7,031 bases of DNA from contig JANYKE010000134.1 in assembly GCA_025361685.1 (NCBI GenBank), forward strand, positions 1-7,031. The letters are read 5' to 3'. How positions within the stretch are numbered: the first letter of the stretch is position 1; each line of letters begins with the position of its first letter. The stretch comes from Eubacteriales bacterium. GTDB taxonomy: Bacteria > Bacillota > Clostridia > JANYKE01. The notes under the pieces are model-generated. The model was not told the origin of the DNA. It did not search any database and saw nothing but the letters and a program-made list of their open reading frames with translations. The position numbers and the translations under genes are program-made. Below are positions 6,139-7,031 of this stretch, piece by piece.

Positions 6139-6921
6139 ATGCCGCACAATCAAGAAAACTGTTCCATCTGCAGTGGTCTATGCTGTACGAAAATTGAAAA
6201 TTTCAGTGTTAATGTGGGCAAGAATAATATTCTAAAAGATATTAATTTACATATACATTGTGGCGAACTTACAGCGATAATCGGTCCCAATGGTGCAGGA
6301 AAAAGTACTCTTCTTAAAGCGCTGCTGGGTGAATATCATTACAGCGGCAAAATATCATTCCATTCGGAGGATGATTCAGTCCTTAATAAGCCGTTGATTG
6401 GATATGTTCCCCAAAATCTTTTTATAGACAATGATTCTCCTTGCACAGTATCTGATTTTATTTATGCTTCAATCTCGAAATTTCCTGTTTTTGCGGTTAA
6501 ACATACGAACAAAAAAAATAATGTCATGGAAATACTTGAAAAAATTGATGCTGCTCACTTGCTCAATCACAAACTTCGTGATCTTTCGGGAGGAGAATTG
6601 CAGCGCGTATTATTAGGACTCGCCTTAATCCCCATTCCCAATCTTTTACTTTTGGATGAACCCGTATCCGGCATTGACAAAAATGGATTGATTCTTTTTT
6701 ATGACCTTATTTCCCAAATACGTAAAAAGTATGACCTGTCGGTAATAATGATTTCTCATGACTTCGAAAATGTATACAAATATGCTAATCGAGTTGTCCT
6801 GATTAATAAAGAGTTGCTTGCATACGGAACTCCTCCTGAAGTTTTTTCAAGTGAACAATTCAATAAAATATTTAGTTATTCTTCTATTGCACCAGCTTTA
6901 ACAGATGGGAGTGATAAATAA
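6139..6921 (+). CDS. znuC: Zinc ABC transporter ATP-binding protein (ZnuC-like)
   Basis: A 260-residue ABC ATPase that powers the metal importer from the cytoplasmic side. All catalytic motifs are intact: Walker A GPNGAGKST (49-57), Q-loop Gln92 (VPQ), signature LSGGE (149-153), Walker B LLLLDEP (169-175) with Glu174, D-loop SGID (177-180) and H-loop His207 (ISHD). Ahead of the ATPase domain is a short extension with Cys8, Cys11, Cys15 and Cys16 (CSICSGLCC), a possible metal- or thiol-sensing patch. The start is clear: AGGAGG at 6128-6133, and only one base after the preceding stop. The stop codon shares its last A with the ATG of the permease (TAATG), so the two are translationally coupled. 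Specificity for zinc is inferred from the binding protein next door. Confidence 0.9.
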   Translation: MPHNQENCSICSGLCCTKIENFSVNVGKNNILKDINLHIHCGELTAIIGPNGAGKSTLLKALLGEYHYSGKISFHSEDDSVLNKPLIGYVPQNLFIDNDSPCTVSDFIYASISKFPVFAVKHTNKKNNVMEILEKIDAAHLLNHKLRDLSGGELQRVLLGLALIPIPNLLLLDEPVSGIDKNGLILFYDLISQIRKKYDLSVIMISHDFENVYKYANRVVLINKELLAYGTPPEVFSSEQFNKIFSYSSIAPALTDGSDK

Positions 6922-7031
6922 TGTTTGAATATGACTTTGCAAGAAATGCTCTGATAGCAATATTACTTATTACTCCAATACTTGGCCTACTCGGAACTAT
7001 GGTTGTCAATAACAAAATGGCATTTTTCTCG
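6921..7031 (+). CDS. znuB: Zinc ABC transporter permease (ZnuB-like), N-terminal fragment
   Basis: The first 37 residues of an ABC-3 family membrane permease, cut by the window end. It begins MFEYDFARNALIA, followed by a hydrophobic segment (about residues 10-28) and ends at NKMAFFS. This matches the usual opening of ZnuB/TroC/MntB-type permeases, where a short amphipathic start leads into the first helix and then an R/K-MAFF motif. It overlaps the ATPase stop by one base, with GGGAG about eight to ten bases upstream. The order binding protein, ATPase, permease is the standard one for these importers. Most of the protein lies outside the window. Confidence 0.88.
   Translation, partial: MFEYDFARNALIAILLITPILGLLGTMVVNNKMAFFS

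Overview
The window looks like chromosomal DNA from a low-GC Gram-positive bacterium, most likely a member of the Clostridia. The basis is AT-rich sequence, strong AAGGAGGT-type ribosome binding sites, sigma-A promoters with exact 17-bp spacers, a lipoprotein signal peptide, and gene families common in anaerobic Firmicutes. No species can be named from the sequence alone.

Layout. Positions 1-700 (minus strand) hold a decayed IS3-family transposase OrfB. Its catalytic DDE triad is intact, but it lacks its 5' part and any orfA, and the window edge cuts its 3' end. It abuts what may be the tail of an unknown plus-strand gene, followed by an intrinsic terminator (754-787). A tRNA-Thr(CGT) gene with its own promoter and terminator follows on the minus strand. 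Its promoter lies back to back with that of a plus-strand serine esterase (1133-1912). Directly after the esterase are the two ends of a deleted uroporphyrinogen-decarboxylase-like (UroD-like) gene (1943-2111).

Centre. A minus-strand operon is transcribed from about 5117 down to 2108. It encodes a type II pantothenate kinase (CoaW-like) and then two tandem UroD-like proteins of the same length, which align without gaps at about 69% identity by hand count. These lack the UroD active-site signature. They resemble the zinc-dependent corrinoid:thiol methyltransferase branch (MtaA/MtbA/CmuA-like), with a His-X-Cys motif and, apparently, a histidine at the usual third zinc-ligand (Cys) position. 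No corrinoid protein is encoded here, so the reaction is unknown.

Right. Divergent from that operon is a metal ABC transporter operon in the order binding lipoprotein, ATPase, permease (permease cut by the window end). Third-ligand chemistry points to zinc. The 99-bp region between the operons carries two sigma-A promoters with facing -35 boxes and several inverted repeats. The binding-protein ATG sits where transcription should start and has no Shine-Dalgarno, suggesting a leaderless mRNA.

Most interesting unit: a possible divergon coupling zinc import to a CoaW-like kinase plus paired putative zinc methyltransferases. That functional link is inference. Direct observations are the gene order, promoters, repeats and motifs.
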